A stretch of 64,000 nucleotides of DNA from Hymenobacter aerilatus (GCF_022921095.1 NZ_CP095053.1:4878501-4942500), one strand, 5' to 3'. Positions 54,601-62,424 are shown, counted from the stretch's first letter. The notes: a model not told the origin generated them from the letters alone. Program-made: numbers and translations.

Positions 54601-55366
54601 GCTGATTTTCGACGAAGTAATTACTGGTTTCCGGATGCATCCCGGTGGCGCGCAGGCCCTGTTCGGCATCAAAGCCGACTTGGCTACTTACGGCAAAGTA
54701 GTAGGCGGCGGCCTACCCATTGGGGCCATTGCGGGCCGCCGAGAACTGATGGATGCCTTGGACGGCGGCTTCTGGCAGTACGGCGACGATTCGTTCCCAA
54801 CTGTAGGTGTTACGTACTTCGCCGGCACCTTTGTGCGCCACCCGCTGGCGTTGGCGGCCGCCAAGGCATCGTTGCACTACATGAAAGAGCAAGGCCCCGC
54901 ATTGCAGCAGCGCCTCACGGCGAAAGCCGAGCGCCTGGCAGGGGCTCTGAACCCCGAGCTGGAGCGCCGACAGTTGCCTTTCTTCGTGGCGCATTTCGGC
55001 TCGCTCTGGAAGATAAAGTTTCACGAAGAAATACCCTACGCAGAGCTGCTTTTTACGCTGCTACGTGAGAAAGGCGTGCACATCTGGGATGGTTTTCCCT
55101 GCTTCATGACCGAAGCGCACACCACAGAAGAGGTAGACCGCGTGGTAGCCCTGTGCCTGAAGAGCATTGATGAGCTAGTAGCGGCCGGCTTCCTACCGGC
55201 CAGCCCGGCCCACGTGGTAGCGCCTGCCCCGGCAGGTACCACGCGCGCGCTCAACCAGCCCCCCGTATCTGGTGCCCGCCTGGGCCGCGACCAGCTAGGC
55301 AACCCGGCGTGGTTCATCTCCGACCCCGAACAGCCCGACCATTACCTGCAAATCAACTTAAACTGA
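48695..55366 (+). CDS. Hybrid NRPS-PKS: A-PCP-KS-AT-ACP-aminotransferase
   Basis: 2,223 residues from the ATG at 48695 (a TTG nine bases upstream is possible). Domains in order: adenylation (about 15-505; YTSGSTGEPKG, YGPTE, RGHRIELGE), carrier with Ser554 (GGNSLL), ketosynthase (about 615-1035; Cys785, His921, His960), acyltransferase (about 1130-1430; Ser1228 in GHSIGE; HAFH at 1324-1327, the malonyl-CoA type), carrier with Ser1555 (GLDSLL), a Pro/Ala linker, and a class III PLP aminotransferase (about 1710-2160; Lys2001). No ketoreductase or dehydratase. The same KS-AT-ACP-AMT order makes beta-amino acids in mycosubtilin and microcystin synthetases. The pocket residues read D-V-Q-F-M-A-Q-V-I, nearest to proline codes I recall. 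The chain ends in the linker that normally joins an aminotransferase to a condensation domain. Confidence 0.95.
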   Translation: MDEIAQSDINVQYVQQLFELSATQHASQVALVADSTQFTYAQLDVAATQLSQQIQRQAGSTALVGISSTRGPAMIIGVLAILKAGKAYLPLDPAFSPQRLQKIITSSGLTHCLAPATEADLFTGLGLQVISDQETSAETTSTAAELGKLTYVLYTSGSTGEPKGVSMGHRSLLNLLHWQRRNSRAGSGTRTLQFAPLSFDVSFQEIMTTLTTGGTLVLVTNELRLDFERLLSFIQKQGINRLFLPFVALQYLVEAATHTKQFPACIQEVMTAGEQLKCTPQLVKFFEALPDCTLYNQYGPTECHVIITQLQLSGPPATWPALPTIGRPIDNVRILLTDEALRTVPDGEVGEICVTGNCLAEGYLHQPALTAEKFVACTDEAGQPMRLYHTGDLGRYLPDGTIEFLGRRDDQVKIRGHRIELGEVEVALNSIEGVQQAVVVARETTEGYKQLVAYLVATGADEPTAAVRAALEQQLPDYMVPAAFVWLRELPRTTSGKVDKKALPAPGSGRPALAALYRKPATPAEKNIAATWSELLHIEPVGADDNFFELGGNSLLAQKTVALLRQRFHYQVPITRLYQHPTVAGLARFLTPQAKAAPVAATAPSALPAATEQPDVAVIGMAGRFPGANTIAELWDVLREGRETIRFFTEEELDASIPNEMRHDPTYVRARGIIEEPGQFDAAFFGVSPKLAQVLDPQQRLFLEIAWEALEQAGYPPATHGAKVGVYAGVGTNTYLLHNVLGNAAVMEQVGAFQVMTANEKDYVASRTAYQLNLQGPAVSVHSACSTSLLAIAEAVKSIRAGQCELALAGGASITSPTRSGHRYQEGAMLSSDGHCRSFDAQGKGTVFSDGAGVVLLKSLAAAQRDGDTIYAVIKGIGVNNDGSAKGSFTAPNAEGQAQAIRAALHNAGVDPATISYVEAHGTATPLGDPIELEGLSMAFGPQAQNQFCAIGSIKSNMGHLTAAAGVAGFIKTALALHYRQLPPSLHFEQANPSIDFANSPFFVNTTLRDWTASTVRRAGISSFGVGGTNVHVVVEEAPVTEPLPTSARPVQLLAWSAKTATSRESYAGQLAHYLERDAAELADVAYTLHTVRTDFAQRRFVVASTPAEARTALQDASKVGQANTLQAAPGELVFLFPGQGAQYLGMGQTLYAEEPAYRQAVDECATLLLPYLALDIRTVLYAVPGAAAEAQLRQTCYTQPALFVTEYALARLWMSWGIVPSVLCGHSIGEFVAAHLAGVFSLADALRLVAVRGQLVGALPDGSMLAVRHGAAEVESLLPESLSIAAVNSRALCVVAGPEAAVAAFAETLAARQVPCRLLATSHAFHSAMMEPAVADFQQVVSTVTLHRPQKPVVSTVSGTWLTDAQATDPIYWAKHLRLPVQFADALDTLLALGNPLLLEVGPGSTATTLARQQAGTRTVVALPGLPPTQGSQTDVHAVLQTLGQLWLHGATPDWTAFYAGQNRRKVPLPTYVFDRQLHWLEPPVTVPVATQLAMAPPSIPITTSVAPAAALSTQPMRLPILLQKITDILENASGIEMSGTTPDQTFLEIGLDSLLLTQVALTLRKEFDLLITFRQLNEAYATPAALAAYLDQALPAERYQPVAVPAPSTTSAPLPFAPVSAPVAAPVPMAAHVAVASPDSALGLISQQLQLLARQIALLQGTPEPPVATPAPVALPAPVPAPTAPAPVASAAAELTLEEQAELKKPFGATARIERQATGLSQSQQSFLHQFTQRYNQKTAGSKAYAQQHRTHMADPRVVSGFRPLTKELVYPLVVNKSKGSRLWDIDGNEYIDVLNGFGSTMLGYQPDSIKQALHEQVERGYEIGPQHVLAGEVSQLICEFTGFDRAALCNTGSEAVLGAMRIARTVTGRSLIVAFSGSYHGIADEVLVRGTKKLKSFPAASGIMPEAVQNMLILDYGTEESLRIIRERAHELAAVLVEPVQSRRPEFRPIAFLREVRAITAAADVALIFDEVITGFRMHPGGAQALFGIKADLATYGKVVGGGLPIGAIAGRRELMDALDGGFWQYGDDSFPTVGVTYFAGTFVRHPLALAAAKASLHYMKEQGPALQQRLTAKAERLAGALNPELERRQLPFFVAHFGSLWKIKFHEEIPYAELLFTLLREKGVHIWDGFPCFMTEAHTTEEVDRVVALCLKSIDELVAAGFLPASPAHVVAPAPAGTTRALNQPPVSGARLGRDQLGNPAWFISDPEQPDHYLQINLN

Positions 55367-55372
55367 TTTCCG

Positions 55373-58300
55373 ATGGTGCAAATCTCTACTCTTGTTGCTC
55401 CCGCTAAGTCGGTTCCAGAAGCCCCCGCATTCAACCCGTTCGCGGGGCCGGAAATGGTACGGGTAGTGCCCATCACGGAGGCGCAAGCAGAAATCTGGGT
55501 CGCTTGCATAGTAGGTGGCGACGACGCCAGCCGCGCCTACAACGAGTCGGTATCGTTGCGGCTCACGGGCGTGCTCGATCGGGCGGCGCTACGTCAAGCC
55601 CTGCACCAACTGGTGCGCCGGCACGAGGCGCTGCGCTCGGCCTTCAGCGCCGATGGCCAGTATATGTGCGTGTTCCGTGAGGTGCCCATTGAGTTATCTT
55701 TTCAAAATGTGGCCCACCACACCGCTGCCGAGCAGATCGAGCTGGTAGCGGCCTACGTACGGCAGGACGCTCGGCATTTGTTTGATCTGCTGGATGGCCC
55801 TCTCCTGAAAGCCGGACTGCTACAGCTGGCCCCCGCTGAGCACGAGCTGGTGCTCACGGCCCACCATATCATTTGCGATGGGTGGTCGTTGGCTATTTTG
55901 TTGCAGGAGCTGGGGCATCTCTATTCTGCCCACGTGCAGGGTTTGTTTCCAGACCTGCCCGCGGCTCCGCTGTTCAGCGACTATGCCGATGAGCAACTGC
56001 TGTTTAATCGAAGTGCAGATTATCAGGCTGTGGAGTCGTATTGGCTGGGGCAGTACGCCGACGTGGTGCCTGCCGTGACCCTACCCACCGATGCACCCCG
56101 CCCCACTACGCGCACCTACAAAAGCAGCCGCGCCGATTACCCCCTGGCTCCAGACCTGGTAGCCGGGTTGAAAGCCCTGGGCCAGCGCCACGGGTGCAGC
56201 TTCGTGACGACGCTGCTGGCGGCTTTCGAAGTGTGGCTGCACCGCCAAACCGGCCAGCAAGACCTGGTAGTAGGGCTGCCCGCCGCCGGACAAGCGCTGC
56301 TGGAAAAGCAGAACCTAATAGGGCACTGCGTGAATCTGCTGCCGCTCCGCAGCCATCCTACCCCCACGGCCCAGTTCACCGACTATCTCCAACAGCGCAA
56401 AATGGCCCTGTTCGATGCTTACGAGCAGCAGCAACTCACCTTTGGTAGTCTACTCAAGAAGCTCAATATCCCGCGCAATCTGGGCCGCATACCGCTGGTG
56501 CCGGTGATGTTCAACGTGGATCTGGGCATGGCCAACGGCGTGCAATTCCAGGGCCTGAACTACACACTGCGCAGCAATCCCCGGGTGTACGAGGCGTTTG
56601 AGCTGTTTCTGAATATCAGCGGCACCGAGCAGGCCTTGGTGCTAGAGTGGTCGTACAATACCACGCTGTTTGAGGCGGCTACTATTGCCCGCATGATGAC
56701 GGAGTTTGAGGAGCTGGTACAGGCCATCGTTCAGAACCCTACCATGCCTCTGGGCAGGCCGGCGCCCGCCAGCACAGTGTCGGATGCGGCTTACCGGCAG
56801 TTGAATGCTACCGCGCAGCCCTACCCCAGCGAGGCTACGCTGTTTCAGTTGATTACCGCGCAGGCCCAGGCCACGCCCCAACAAACCGCTATTCGCTTTG
56901 GCGATACGGAGGTATCGTACGCGGCACTATTGCGCCGCGCAGAGCAGGTGGCCGGCTACCTCATGGCCCAGGGGGTATGCACTGGTGATGTGGTAGGCCT
57001 AGCCGTAGAACGCTCGCCTGAGCTACTGGTGGCCCTGTTGGCTATTATGCGGTGCGGGGCCGCTTACGTTTCGCTCGATGTGGCCTACCCCGCCGAGCGG
57101 TTGGCCTTTATGCTCACGGACTCGGGAGCGGCATTTGTGCTCACGGCGGGTAGCGTTGTGCTGGATTTAGCAACTTCGGCCACCGTATTGCGGCTGGAGG
57201 ATGCTGATACCAGTCGGACGCCGCTGCCTGCTCTGGACTTACCCAGCGATACGCTGCTCTATATTCTCTACACCTCTGGTTCCACTGGCCGGCCCAAAGG
57301 AGTAGCTGTTACGCACCGCAACGTGGTCAACTTCCTGCTCAGCATGCAGCAGCAGCCGGGCATCACGGCCGCCGATACGTTGCTGGCGCTCACCACCATC
57401 TCCTTCGATATTGCGGGGCTGGAGCTGTTCCTGCCGCTCATCAGTGGCGCCACCATCTTGCTGGCAGACACCGAAACCGCCCGCGACGGTCGTGCTCTAC
57501 TTCAGCTCATGCAAACAGCCGGTGTTACGCTGATGCAAGCTACCCCCGCCACTTGGCGCATGGTATTGGAGGCCGGTTGGGAGCAGCCCCTACCCCTCAC
57601 GGCCCTGTGTGGGGGCGAAGCACTATTGCCAGAGCTGGCGGCCCGCCTGGCAGCGAAGTGCCAGGCAGTTTGGAACATGTATGGCCCTACCGAAACCACC
57701 ATCTGGTCGTCGGTGCAGCAGGTGACAGGCTCGGAAGAGGTAATTACCATTGGGAGGCCCATTGCTAACACGCAATTTTATGTGCTAGATGAGCAACAGC
57801 AATTGGTGCCGGCCGGGGAGGTAGGCGAGCTGTGCATTGCCGGCGACGGCGTAGCCTGCGGCTACTGGCACCGCCCTGATTTAACGGCTGAACGCTTTAT
57901 CGCGGACCCGTTTGCGGCTACCCCCGGCGCCCTCCTGTACCGCACCGGCGACCTGGGCTGCCTGCTGCCTACCGGCGAGTTGCAATGCCTGGGCCGACTG
58001 GATCAGCAGGTGAAAATCCGCGGCTACCGCATCGAGCTGGGTGAGATTGAGCAGTTGCTTCTTTCCTGCCCCGATGTGCAGGCCGCTGCTATAGTTGCCC
58101 AAGGAGCACGCCCCGGCGACGAGCGGCTGGTAGCGTACGTGGTACCCAAAGGTGCAGCGGATAGTCGGCGTGCCTCGGCTGCGCAGCTTGCCACCTGGAA
58201 GCAGCTTCTGGCTACTCGCCTACCCGCCTACATGGTGCCCGACGCCTACGTGACGCTGCCCGCCCTACCCCTAACGCTCAACAGCAAAGTAGATCGCAAA

Positions 58301-59386
58301 GCCCTGGCGCAGTTTGCGCCTGAAATGCCTTATCTGCCAGTATCCACGGCCCCGCGCACGGCTATGGAAAAGCGCATTGCTGATATTTGGCAAACCTGCT
58401 TAGGCCTGGAGCAGGTTGATATTTTTGCCGACTTCTTCGCGCTGGGTGGGCACTCCCTGCTGGCGGTACGCGTGATGGCTGCCATCGAAAAAGAAACCGG
58501 CCAGCGCCTACCCCTGGCTACCCTCTTCGAGCACTCCACAGTAGAGAAGCTGGCCCGGCTATTGGAGTACGACAGCCAATTTATCACTTGGGATTCGCTG
58601 GTACCCATCAAGTCACAGGGCTCCAAAACGCCGCTCTACCTTGTGCACGGCGCCGGCCTGAACGTGCTGCTGTACCAGGCCATGAGCAGATACATGGACC
58701 CCGAGCAGCCTATTTACGGTCTGCAAGCCTGCGGCCTCAATGGTGCCGACAAACCCCTCGAAACCATTGAGGAAATAGCGGCGCACTACATCAAATGCAT
58801 CGAGAAGACAAACCCGAACGGGCCTTATGCGCTGGCTGGCTATTCCTTTGGGGGTATCATCGCGTATGAAATGGCGCGCCAGTTGCTGGCCTGCGGCAAA
58901 GAGGTGCGGTTTCTGGGGCTATTTGATACCTATGCACACGAAGGGGAGGTGCCAGCTTCTCAGACGGGCAGGGCAGTGCGTAACCTAAAGCTATTTGCTA
59001 TGAAGTGGCTCTATTTCTTGGTACTGCTGAAAAACAGCCCGCGTCCCACCATCCGCTACAAAATGATGTCGCTGCACAACAGTTGGCAGAGACTAACGAA
59101 GCGTAAGGAGGAAGAAACAAAAGAAGCCGCTGCAGTAGGGCGAGCCAACGACAAAGCGTATTACGCTTACAAACTGCTACCAGAGAATATCAAGATTGAC
59201 CTGTTCCGGGTGAAAGAAAAGACCCATTACATGGAAGACTTCGAGTTTCTGGGCTGGAAACCTTACGCGCAGCAGGGTATCCGCATTCACGAGGTAGAAA
59301 GCGACCATAATTACCTGTTCTCACCCCCACACGATAAAACGCTGGCCGCCACCCTGCAAGCCGCGCTAGACAATGGCGTCCGGTAG
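55373..59386 (+). CDS. NRPS: C-A-PCP-thioesterase
   Basis: 1,337 residues. Condensation domain (about 25-450; HHIICDG with His164-His165 and Asp169), adenylation (about 490-980; YTSGSTGRPKG near 633, YGPTE near 769, RGYRIELGE), carrier with Ser1028 (GGHSLL) and type I thioesterase (about 1070-1337; Ser1158 in GYSFGG, His in SDHNYLF). The pocket residues read D-I-L-Q-L-G-M-I-W, one change from the glycine code DILQLGLIW, so glycine is the predicted substrate. The N-terminus (VPITEAQAEIW) is of the kind that follows an aminotransferase domain in fused synthetases. It starts six bases after the upstream stop and in the same frame. The thioesterase would release the finished product. Confidence 0.95.
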   Translation: MVQISTLVAPAKSVPEAPAFNPFAGPEMVRVVPITEAQAEIWVACIVGGDDASRAYNESVSLRLTGVLDRAALRQALHQLVRRHEALRSAFSADGQYMCVFREVPIELSFQNVAHHTAAEQIELVAAYVRQDARHLFDLLDGPLLKAGLLQLAPAEHELVLTAHHIICDGWSLAILLQELGHLYSAHVQGLFPDLPAAPLFSDYADEQLLFNRSADYQAVESYWLGQYADVVPAVTLPTDAPRPTTRTYKSSRADYPLAPDLVAGLKALGQRHGCSFVTTLLAAFEVWLHRQTGQQDLVVGLPAAGQALLEKQNLIGHCVNLLPLRSHPTPTAQFTDYLQQRKMALFDAYEQQQLTFGSLLKKLNIPRNLGRIPLVPVMFNVDLGMANGVQFQGLNYTLRSNPRVYEAFELFLNISGTEQALVLEWSYNTTLFEAATIARMMTEFEELVQAIVQNPTMPLGRPAPASTVSDAAYRQLNATAQPYPSEATLFQLITAQAQATPQQTAIRFGDTEVSYAALLRRAEQVAGYLMAQGVCTGDVVGLAVERSPELLVALLAIMRCGAAYVSLDVAYPAERLAFMLTDSGAAFVLTAGSVVLDLATSATVLRLEDADTSRTPLPALDLPSDTLLYILYTSGSTGRPKGVAVTHRNVVNFLLSMQQQPGITAADTLLALTTISFDIAGLELFLPLISGATILLADTETARDGRALLQLMQTAGVTLMQATPATWRMVLEAGWEQPLPLTALCGGEALLPELAARLAAKCQAVWNMYGPTETTIWSSVQQVTGSEEVITIGRPIANTQFYVLDEQQQLVPAGEVGELCIAGDGVACGYWHRPDLTAERFIADPFAATPGALLYRTGDLGCLLPTGELQCLGRLDQQVKIRGYRIELGEIEQLLLSCPDVQAAAIVAQGARPGDERLVAYVVPKGAADSRRASAAQLATWKQLLATRLPAYMVPDAYVTLPALPLTLNSKVDRKALAQFAPEMPYLPVSTAPRTAMEKRIADIWQTCLGLEQVDIFADFFALGGHSLLAVRVMAAIEKETGQRLPLATLFEHSTVEKLARLLEYDSQFITWDSLVPIKSQGSKTPLYLVHGAGLNVLLYQAMSRYMDPEQPIYGLQACGLNGADKPLETIEEIAAHYIKCIEKTNPNGPYALAGYSFGGIIAYEMARQLLACGKEVRFLGLFDTYAHEGEVPASQTGRAVRNLKLFAMKWLYFLVLLKNSPRPTIRYKMMSLHNSWQRLTKRKEEETKEAAAVGRANDKAYYAYKLLPENIKIDLFRVKEKTHYMEDFEFLGWKPYAQQGIRIHEVESDHNYLFSPPHDKTLAATLQAALDNGVR

Positions 59387-59448
59387 GCTTGTGCTGCTAG
59401 GGTAGGGATATTATCCGGGTTTGCAAAATGATTGCTTGACAACGCTTT

Positions 59449-60246
59449 ATGCAAGTGGATGCCTACCATATTTCCGTCAACTGCACAACGATTGCCCGCA
59501 CAGAATGGCAATGTGCGGCGCCGCTGCCTTCCGTAGCTGCGCCTATGGTTTTCAGAGTGCAGCTAGCCGACTATGTGGAAGTAGCTAACTGCCTGGGAAA
59601 CTATGTGCAGGCGGATGAGCAACGGCGGGCAGCCTCCTATTATCACGCCAGGCACGCCGAGCGGTTTTTGCTGGGTCGTGCTACCCTACGCTTGGTGTTG
59701 GGCTACCTGACTGGGACGCCAGCCGACGCTATAGCACTAGCTACCAGTCAAGTCGGCAAACTATACTGCGCCAACGCCCCGGACTGGCATTTTTCTATTT
59801 CGTACGACGACGCGTGGTTGGTACTGGCCTTTGCCAGGGTAGAGGTGGGAGTAGATATCGAAAAAATAAAGCCGGAGTTTGCCTACGCCGACGTAGCAGC
59901 AAGTTGCTTTTCTGAGGCAGAGCAGCAATATGTTACCGCCGCCGAAGACCCCGCGGCGGCTTTCTTTCAGTCCTGGACCCGAAAAGAAGCAATGGTCAAA
60001 GCACTGGGCATAGGTATTGATGACAATTTCGGCGGCCTACCTGCTTTGGATGGCAGGCATACCATACCGCAGGCACAGGCGCAGCAGCAGACCGATTGGG
60101 TATTGGCCAGCTTCACAATCGATGCGCAACACATCGGGACACTGGCTTACCCTAACAAGGCTATGGCAATACATCCTATTTTTTGCCATTTACAACCGCT
60201 ATGGTACCAAGCAGCTGTGAATAGCAAAACTGATCTTTTCGGGTAG
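59449..60246 (+). CDS. Sfp-type 4'-phosphopantetheinyl transferase
   Basis: 265 residues. It moves phosphopantetheine from CoA to the serine of carrier domains. The magnesium site is visible as VGVDIEKI (Asp136, Glu138) and the second motif as FFQSWTRKEAMVKALG (about 172-187), with HFSISYDD before them. An inner ATG at 59545 would give a shorter protein; homologues with longer N-termini favour 59449, but this is uncertain. It follows the NRPS genes by 62 bp and should activate their three carrier domains (Ser554, Ser1555, Ser1028). A bidirectional terminator ends the operon. Confidence 0.93.
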   Translation: MQVDAYHISVNCTTIARTEWQCAAPLPSVAAPMVFRVQLADYVEVANCLGNYVQADEQRRAASYYHARHAERFLLGRATLRLVLGYLTGTPADAIALATSQVGKLYCANAPDWHFSISYDDAWLVLAFARVEVGVDIEKIKPEFAYADVAASCFSEAEQQYVTAAEDPAAAFFQSWTRKEAMVKALGIGIDDNFGGLPALDGRHTIPQAQAQQQTDWVLASFTIDAQHIGTLAYPNKAMAIHPIFCHLQPLWYQAAVNSKTDLFG

Positions 60247-60278
60247 CGTAGTTCGCAGAAAACATCTACCCAACAGAC

Positions 60279-60324
60279 AACAGAACAGCCCCGCCGACAC
60301 CAGTGCCGACGGGGCTGTTCTGTT
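60279..60324. terminator. Bidirectional terminator after the NRPS-PKS operon
   Basis: Arms 60279-60293 and 60310-60324 form a perfect 15-bp stem (AACAGAACAGCCCCG) between the convergent PPTase and subtilase genes. Confidence 0.9.
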
Positions 60325-60340
60325 ATGCAATACGCTAAGG

Positions 60341-61840
60341 CTACAGCGCTTGAGACGACACAGCACGTAAAGCGTTGATACGGCCATGACCATAATAAGG
60401 GTCGCGGCCGGGCTTGCCCAGGTCGTCGGCCGAAGCGCGCAAAACGGCCTTCACGCGTGCTGGGTCCATTTGGCCGCCGTTTTTACCAATGACGAGGGCC
60501 GCTACGCCCGTAGCATGAGGAGCCGCCATGCTGGTGCCCGCCATCCAGGTGTAGCCACCGTTTTTGGCCGTGCTCAGCACCATATCAAGCGCCCATACGT
60601 ACTGGCGCACGCCTCTGAAGACCACCAACTCGTTGCCGGGGTAGGCGAAGTCGCCGCCGGGAGCGGCAAAGTCGACGGCCGATGTGCCGTAGTTGGAGTA
60701 CGAAGCAAACCGGTCTAGATTGGTGGTAAGCGGATTCAACGCCCAACCCATCGGACCAGTAGACGAAATGGAGATAACGCCCGTCGCATCGGCCGGAATG
60801 TGCACCAGCGACTGGTCTTTATTGCCGTTGTTGGCGTCGTTGCCTGCTGAGGCAATAACGGTAACCCCCTGCTTAGCAGCGTAGCCTGTTACCTTGCTAA
60901 TGGCCACTAGCAACTCCTGCGTGCCTTTGGCATCGTGCTCAATGAAGTCATCCGATGGGTCGTTTGGCGTACCGTTGTCGTTCAGGAATTTGCCGTTGCG
61001 TGGAATGGCCGCGCCCAGGCTCAGGTTTATCACCTTGGCATTGTTCTGCACGGCATATATAATCCCGTTCATCATCCAGGAAAACGAGCCCGAGCCACTG
61101 TCGCGCAGTACTTTTACCAGCAGCAGCTTGGCTTTGGGGGCTACCCCAACCACCCCAATGTTGTTGTCGGCCGCTGCAATGGTGCCGGCAGTGTGGGTGC
61201 CGTGGCTGGAGCCGGCGCCACGAAATTGGGCCGCCTCACCGGGCACAAATGAAATACTGCCTACGATATTAGGCTGCAGGTCGGGATGAGTCAGATCGAA
61301 GCCACTGTCGAGGTCGGCTACTACCACGCCCTCGCCTTGGGCGCCGGTATTCCAGGCCTGGGGTACTTGAATGGCTGTGTGGCCCCATTGTAGCGGGAAA
61401 AACGGGTTGCTGTCGCCAGTGCTGGGCGGATTTACGTTGTTGGCAGCCACATCGGCCGAGCGCTGCTGCGGATCGAATGCCTGATAGGTGAAGTCGCGCA
61501 CCACGGAGCGCACGCCGGCAATTTTGGCGGCTTTAGCTGCAAAGCCAGGGTCGTCGGAGGTGGCTACGGCAATACCTGCCTCACCCAGCAGCGAGGTAAT
61601 GGTACCATTGGCCGAAGCAGTTTTGGCAGTGATGTCGCCGGGCAGTTGGTCACCGGAGGCAATGATAATGTACTGTTTAGAATCCAGCGTAACCGTTGGG
61701 CCGTCTTGTTTGGCCTGTTGGGAAGAAGTCGCGCTGAGGTTCTCGGTAGGCGTCAGGTCTTCTTTGGCGCATCCAAAGGTGAAGAGCAAGCCCAGGCTAA
61801 CGAGTGGAAAGAGTTTGTGGGTAAAGGGTGTGGTATGCAT
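60341..61840 (-). CDS. Subtilisin-like S8 serine peptidase, lipoprotein
   Basis: 499 residues from the ATG at 61840 (MHTTPFTHKLFPL). Lipobox TFGC (Cys24). An inhibitor-I9-like propeptide (about 55-130; KQYIIIASGDQLPG) precedes the catalytic domain with Asp178 (ADLDSG), His216 (HGTHTAG) and Ser437 (GTSMAAP), plus the oxyanion Asn in SAGNDANN. Anchoring and orientation on the cell surface or in the periplasm are inferred. It is convergent with the NRPS-PKS operon and no functional link is evident. It lacks the C-terminal sorting domain of type IX secretion substrates. Confidence 0.95.
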   Translation of the reverse strand: MHTTPFTHKLFPLVSLGLLFTFGCAKEDLTPTENLSATSSQQAKQDGPTVTLDSKQYIIIASGDQLPGDITAKTASANGTITSLLGEAGIAVATSDDPGFAAKAAKIAGVRSVVRDFTYQAFDPQQRSADVAANNVNPPSTGDSNPFFPLQWGHTAIQVPQAWNTGAQGEGVVVADLDSGFDLTHPDLQPNIVGSISFVPGEAAQFRGAGSSHGTHTAGTIAAADNNIGVVGVAPKAKLLLVKVLRDSGSGSFSWMMNGIIYAVQNNAKVINLSLGAAIPRNGKFLNDNGTPNDPSDDFIEHDAKGTQELLVAISKVTGYAAKQGVTVIASAGNDANNGNKDQSLVHIPADATGVISISSTGPMGWALNPLTTNLDRFASYSNYGTSAVDFAAPGGDFAYPGNELVVFRGVRQYVWALDMVLSTAKNGGYTWMAGTSMAAPHATGVAALVIGKNGGQMDPARVKAVLRASADDLGKPGRDPYYGHGRINALRAVSSQAL

Positions 61841-62178
61841 AAAGGAAGGTAAGAGTGGATAGTAAGGACTCTGCAGCCACTTTTTGCTAGCGGTTGCAAA
61901 ACACAATAGAGCTATTTCTATGCTTTATAGCTAATTAATTCGAGAAAAAGTATAAAAATATTGTTATAATTAAAATATAGATATCACTATGCAAATAGCT
62001 AGTAATACGCTAAGTGTCTAATATTAAACGCGCTTAGTATAGATTACTATAGCAATCTGACTTTTTGGTTTTAGGATGGGTACAGAATAGCCATATAATA
62101 CAGCGGGAATGAGGAATGTTCAGCGCTATTAGAGGAAGCAGCAAGGTGCCTGTTGTAAGTAGATGTAGGGCTATATAG
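61841..62178. other. AT-rich intergenic region between the subtilase and tRNA-Gly terminator
   Basis: About 340 bp, AT-rich around 61915-62035. The subtilase promoter must lie here but no TAnnTTTG box was found on the minus strand. No gene or repeat seen. Confidence 0.5.
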
Positions 62179-62214
62179 AAAAAGCCACTCATCCAGTAGG
62201 ATAAGTGGCTTTTA
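62179..62214 (-). terminator. tRNA-Gly terminator
   Basis: A stem of about 15 bp with one mismatch (AAAAGCCACT... and its complement) and a 4-nt loop lies 8 bp past the tRNA 3' end. Read on the minus strand it ends in a T-rich tract. Confidence 0.8.
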
Positions 62215-62221
62215 TATAATG

Positions 62222-62294
62222 AGCGAGAAACGAGGTTCGAACTCGCGACCCTCAGCTTGGGAAGCTGATGCTCTACCAACTGAGCTACTCTCGC
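62222..62294 (-). tRNA. tRNA-Gly, anticodon CCC
   Basis: A 73-nt cloverleaf on the minus strand. Acceptor 5' GCGAGAG pairs with TTCTCGC (one G-T pair), the D arm is GCTCAGTTGGTAGAGC, the anticodon stem TCAGC/GCTGA encloses the loop TTCCCAA (anticodon CCC), and the T arm holds GTTCGAAC. The discriminator is T and CCA is not encoded. Confidence 0.93.
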
Positions 62295-62311
62295 TGAGAG
62301 ACTTGGTAAGA

Positions 62312-62342
62312 CAAAAATACACCGTAGAAACCATTTTCCAAC
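62312..62342 (-). promoter_or_regulatory. tRNA-Gly promoter
   Basis: On the minus strand TATTTTTG (62319-62312) matches TAnnTTTG, and GTTG (62342-62339) lies 19 bp upstream in the -33 position. It is 18 bp before the tRNA 5' end. Confidence 0.65.
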
Positions 62343-62424
62343 TCTTGCGCGTATGGGTTTCTATAGGTAGCTCATTTTGGTGGGCATTTTTCTGGTTTCT
62401 GGCCGCTTCCCTATTTTCTTCTCT

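Noticed and set aside
54214..55068. 284-codon frame inside the aminotransferase region, same strand
   Set aside because: Arg/Pro/Gly-rich out-of-frame reading of a conserved catalytic domain.
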